From positions 1 to 8,224 of the forward strand of contig JAOTVX010000071.1 of the NCBI GenBank assembly GCA_029863175.1: a stretch of DNA of 8,224 nucleotides. The letters run 5' to 3'. Shown piece by piece: positions 7,121 to 8,224 of the stretch. The translations under genes were made by a program, and so were the position numbers. Each line of letters begins with the position of its first letter. The stretch's first letter is position 1. A model generated the notes under the pieces. The model saw nothing but the letters and a program-made list of their open reading frames with translations. It had not been told where the DNA came from and did no database searches. Source of the stretch: Betaproteobacteria bacterium (GTDB lineage Bacteria; Pseudomonadota; Gammaproteobacteria; Burkholderiales; SG8-41).

Positions 7121-7200
7121 TATAGTTCTTATCTGATTGATAATTAAAGTTATTTGCCTATTGTTTGTTTTTTGACCAAATTCTCAGAAATGAGATATCG
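7121..7200. other. AT-rich tract in the rdgB-rpmE gap, possible unwinding element
   Basis: 59 of 80 bases are A or T, in sharp contrast with the GC-rich genes on both sides. It includes GATAATTAAAGTTATTTG and TTGTTTGTTTTTTGA. It sits immediately left of the DnaA-box cluster, the usual layout of an origin's unwinding element next to its boxes. A small stem TCTCA-GAAA-TGAGA (7182-7195) lies within. No reading frame of interest crosses it. Confidence 0.5.
7137..7164 (+). promoter_or_regulatory. Candidate sigma70 promoter in AT-rich tract
   Basis: TTGATA (7137-7142; 5 of 6) and TATTGT (7159-7164; 4 of 6), spaced 16 bp. If active, transcripts would run through the DnaA-box cluster into rpmE, so DnaA binding could block elongation. 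AT-rich DNA produces such matches easily, hence the low confidence. Confidence 0.3.
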
Positions 7201-7228
7201 AGCGGCCTGCAACGGGTTGATCGAAAAG

Positions 7229-7263
7229 CTTTCCACAGAGTTATGCACAGATATTGTGGATAA
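7229..7263. promoter_or_regulatory. Cluster of DnaA-box-like 9-mers upstream of rpmE
   Basis: Three sites lie within 35 bp: CTTTCCACA (7229-7237, plus, 7 of 9 matches to TTATCCACA), TTATGCACA (7241-7249, plus, consensus) and TGTGGATAA (7255-7263), the exact complement of TTATCCACA, the highest-affinity box. Start-to-start spacing is 12 and 14 bp. A GATC lies just upstream at 7219-7222. Known DnaA box clusters serve as replication origins, DnaA titration or reactivation sites, or autoregulated promoters. Which of these applies is not decided by sequence alone. Confidence 0.65.
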
Positions 7264-7306
7264 CGTAGACTAAGCGCCGAAAGCGGCCGCAAGCCGATGT
7301 TGCGAC

Positions 7307-7335
7307 TTGAGTTCACCGCGCGCGGGCAGTATGCT
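7307..7335 (+). promoter_or_regulatory. Candidate sigma70 promoter for rpmE
   Basis: TTGAGT (7307-7312; 4 of 6) and TATGCT (7330-7335; 4 of 6), with the optimal 17-bp spacing. Initiation near 7342 would leave a leader of about 20 nt before the rpmE ATG at 7363. This agrees with the conserved L31 start rather than the longer upstream reading frame from 7297. Confidence 0.45.
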
Positions 7336-7362
7336 CACGCGCCCGTTTTGGACAACCCGAGC

Positions 7363-7584
7363 ATGAAAGCAGAAATCCACCCGGACTATAAAGAGATCAA
7401 GGTCACGTGCAGCTGTGGGAACGCGTTCTCTACCCGTTCCACCCTGGGCGAGGAATTGCACGTCGAAGTCTGCTCGGCTTGCCATCCGTTCTACACGGGC
7501 AAGCAGAAGATCGTGGACTCGGGCGGGCGCGTGGATAAATTCCGCCGTCGCTACGGCATGGCGTCCTCTAAGCAGGCGAGTTAG
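7363..7584 (+). CDS. rpmE: 50S ribosomal protein L31 (zinc-binding form)
   Basis: Bridges the ribosomal subunits at the central protuberance. 73 aa, family-sized (E. coli 70). It begins [12 protein letters not shown] and has CSCGNAF (16-22) and [13 protein letters not shown] (36-48). Cys at 16, 18, 37 and 40 make it the zinc-binding (C+) type; the paralogous zinc-free form lacks these cysteines and replaces it when zinc is scarce. [12 protein letters not shown] follows near the end. The frame is open further left to an ATG at 7297, but those 22 codons are not part of the conserved protein and would include the candidate promoter, so 7363 is chosen. Shine-Dalgarno is weak (GGA about 11 nt upstream). 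It lies between the DnaA-box gap and the gltA leader. Confidence 0.95.
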   Translation: MKAEIHPDYKEIKVTCSCGNAFSTRSTLGEELHVEVCSACHPFYTGKQKIVDSGGRVDKFRRRYGMASSKQAS

Positions 7585-7600
7585 GCTGGGACCGTTTTTG

Positions 7601-7646
7601 GCTGCGGGGTTCGCCCCGAATATGCTGCGGGGTTCGCCCCGAATAT
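7601..7646 (+). repeat. Perfect tandem duplication of a 23-bp hairpin unit
   Basis: Positions 7601-7623 and 7624-7646 are identical and adjoining. Each copy holds a self-complementary stem CGGGG-TTCG-CCCCG (5 bp, 4-nt loop) followed by AATAT. There is no T-tract after either stem; a TTTTT run precedes the first. It begins 17 nt after the rpmE stop, so it could act as tandem 3'-end hairpins for rpmE mRNA, and the second copy supplies most of a -10 box for gltA. Confidence 0.85.
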
Positions 7647-7649
7647 AAT
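7644..7649 (+). promoter_or_regulatory. Possible gltA -10 box (TATAAT)
   Basis: A perfect TATAAT, its first three bases being the last bases of the second tandem unit. No -35 match is found at 16-18 bp upstream and there is no extended -10 TG, so a promoter here would probably need an activator. It would give a gltA leader of about 108 nt. Confidence 0.3.
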
Positions 7650-7658
7650 GGTCAGGTC

Positions 7659-7680
7659 TGCGCTACACTTACGTGGCGCA
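7659..7680 (+). other. Stable hairpin in the gltA leader
   Basis: TGCGCTAC (7659-7666) pairs with GTGGCGCA (7673-7680), 8 pairs including one G-T, with a 6-nt loop. No T-tract follows. It lies about 83 nt before the gltA ATG and could affect mRNA stability or regulation. The remaining leader to 7763 shows no known riboswitch pattern that I recognise. Confidence 0.4.
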
Positions 7681-7763
7681 CGGCCTAAGTTCGCTCACAG
7701 GAAACCGGATCCGCCCGATCCACGGGTCGGACGTACTTTGACTTCTGCAATCAGGTGCGATGC

Positions 7764-8224
7764 ATGACAGGTAGGCACTACACCTTGAACGACCCAGACG
7801 GCAAGCCAATCGAGCTGCCGGTTCACACTCCGACGTTGGGCCCGGATGTCCTGGATATCACGAGCCTTTACGGCCAGGGAGGCGTGTTTACCTACGACCC
7901 CGGATTCGCCGCAACCGCAAGCTGTATCAGCAGCGTGACGTATATCGACGGCGAAGAAGGCGTTCTACTTTACCGCGGCTACCCCATCGAGCAGCTTGCC
8001 GAGCAATCGAGCTTCATCGAGGTTGCCTATTTGCTGCTGCACGGCGAATTGCCGGACATGGACGAACTCGAAAATTTCGACCACTCCATTCGCACGCATA
8101 CGATGATCAACGAATCATTGCTGCGGTTCTTCAACGGCTTCCACCATAACGCTCACCCGATGGCGATGGTAACGGGCGTCGTGGCGTCGATGTCGGCCTT
8201 CTACCACGACAGTACCGACATTCA
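7764..8224 (+). CDS. gltA: Citrate synthase, 5' part (cut by window end)
   Basis: Condenses oxaloacetate and acetyl-CoA to citrate, the entry step of the TCA cycle. About 153 residues are visible of an expected roughly 430. The N-terminus (MTGRHYTLNDPDGKPIELPV) matches the beta-rich N-terminal domain of the large, hexameric, NADH-sensitive gammaproteobacterial type. It is followed by TLGPDVLDITSLYGQGGVFTYDPGF, SVTYIDGEEGVLLYRGYPIEQLAE, and NGFHHNAHPMAMVTGVVASMSAFYHDS, all close to E. coli GltA. The catalytic His and Asp residues lie beyond the window. The start is ATG 7764 with AGGTG (7753-7757) 6 nt upstream; an overlapping ATG at 7760 is out of frame. It lies 179 nt after rpmE, so it probably has its own promoter. 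Confidence 0.95.
   Translation, partial: MTGRHYTLNDPDGKPIELPVHTPTLGPDVLDITSLYGQGGVFTYDPGFAATASCISSVTYIDGEEGVLLYRGYPIEQLAEQSSFIEVAYLLLHGELPDMDELENFDHSIRTHTMINESLLRFFNGFHHNAHPMAMVTGVVASMSAFYHDSTDI

Noticed and set aside
6334..7125. 263-codon plus-strand frame overlapping rph and rdgB
   Set aside because: It lies in a different frame from both conserved genes and its translation is Arg/Ala/Pro-rich without motifs, a composition artefact.
7297..7362. Longer rpmE start at ATG 7297
   Set aside because: The 22 extra codons are outside the conserved L31 protein, lack a Shine-Dalgarno sequence and would contain the best candidate promoter.
7738..7766. TTGACT as -35 for a promoter close to gltA
   Set aside because: No -10-like hexamer lies 16-18 bp downstream; that stretch is the ribosome binding site and start codon.

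Overview
This GC-rich window is chromosomal and almost certainly from a gammaproteobacterium. The gene order yicC-gmk-rpoZ-spoT-ridA on one strand, with rph facing away on the other, is the core arrangement I know from Pseudomonas and relatives. The protein sequences (YicC C-terminus, RNase PH, omega, SpoT, L31, type-II-like citrate synthase) match that group closely. The genus cannot be told from sequence alone. Nearly every base is explained by conserved housekeeping genes; I see no phage, transposase, CRISPR or cargo island.

Leftward block (positions 1-4755, minus strand): read in transcription order it is yicC (endoribonuclease), gmk (guanylate kinase), rpoZ (RNA polymerase omega), spoT (ppGpp synthetase/hydrolase) and ridA (enamine/imine deaminase). 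The genes are tightly packed: gmk overlaps yicC by 8 nt, spoT overlaps rpoZ by 83 nt, and ridA follows spoT by 16 nt. The set joins guanine nucleotide supply (Gmk), the alarmone made from it (SpoT) and a polymerase subunit that takes part in ppGpp binding (omega). Beyond ridA lies a degenerate repeat rich in GCAAAG/CGCAGAG words; it has apparently been captured as a basic C-terminal tail of RidA. At the very edge there may be the start of another minus-strand gene.

Divergent control region (4756-4878): a short spacer between yicC and the rightward genes, with weak promoter-like boxes and a direct repeat.

Rightward block (4879-8224, plus strand): a stand-alone PP2C-type protein phosphatase, rph (RNase PH) and rdgB (XTP/dITP pyrophosphatase, overlapping rph by 4 nt). 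Then comes a 341-base non-coding gap, rpmE (ribosomal protein L31, zinc-binding form), a 179-base leader with a perfect 23-bp tandem repeat, and the 5' part of gltA (citrate synthase), cut by the window end.

The most notable non-genic feature is in the 7022-7362 gap. It holds three 9-mers that match DnaA-box consensus (two TTATGCACA, one inverted TTATCCACA), plus a weaker fourth. Three of these four sit within 35 bp, directly beside a tract with 59 A/T in 80 bases. This resembles the parts of a bacterial origin or of a DnaA-titration/regulatory site, but it is not in a classic oriC gene context.
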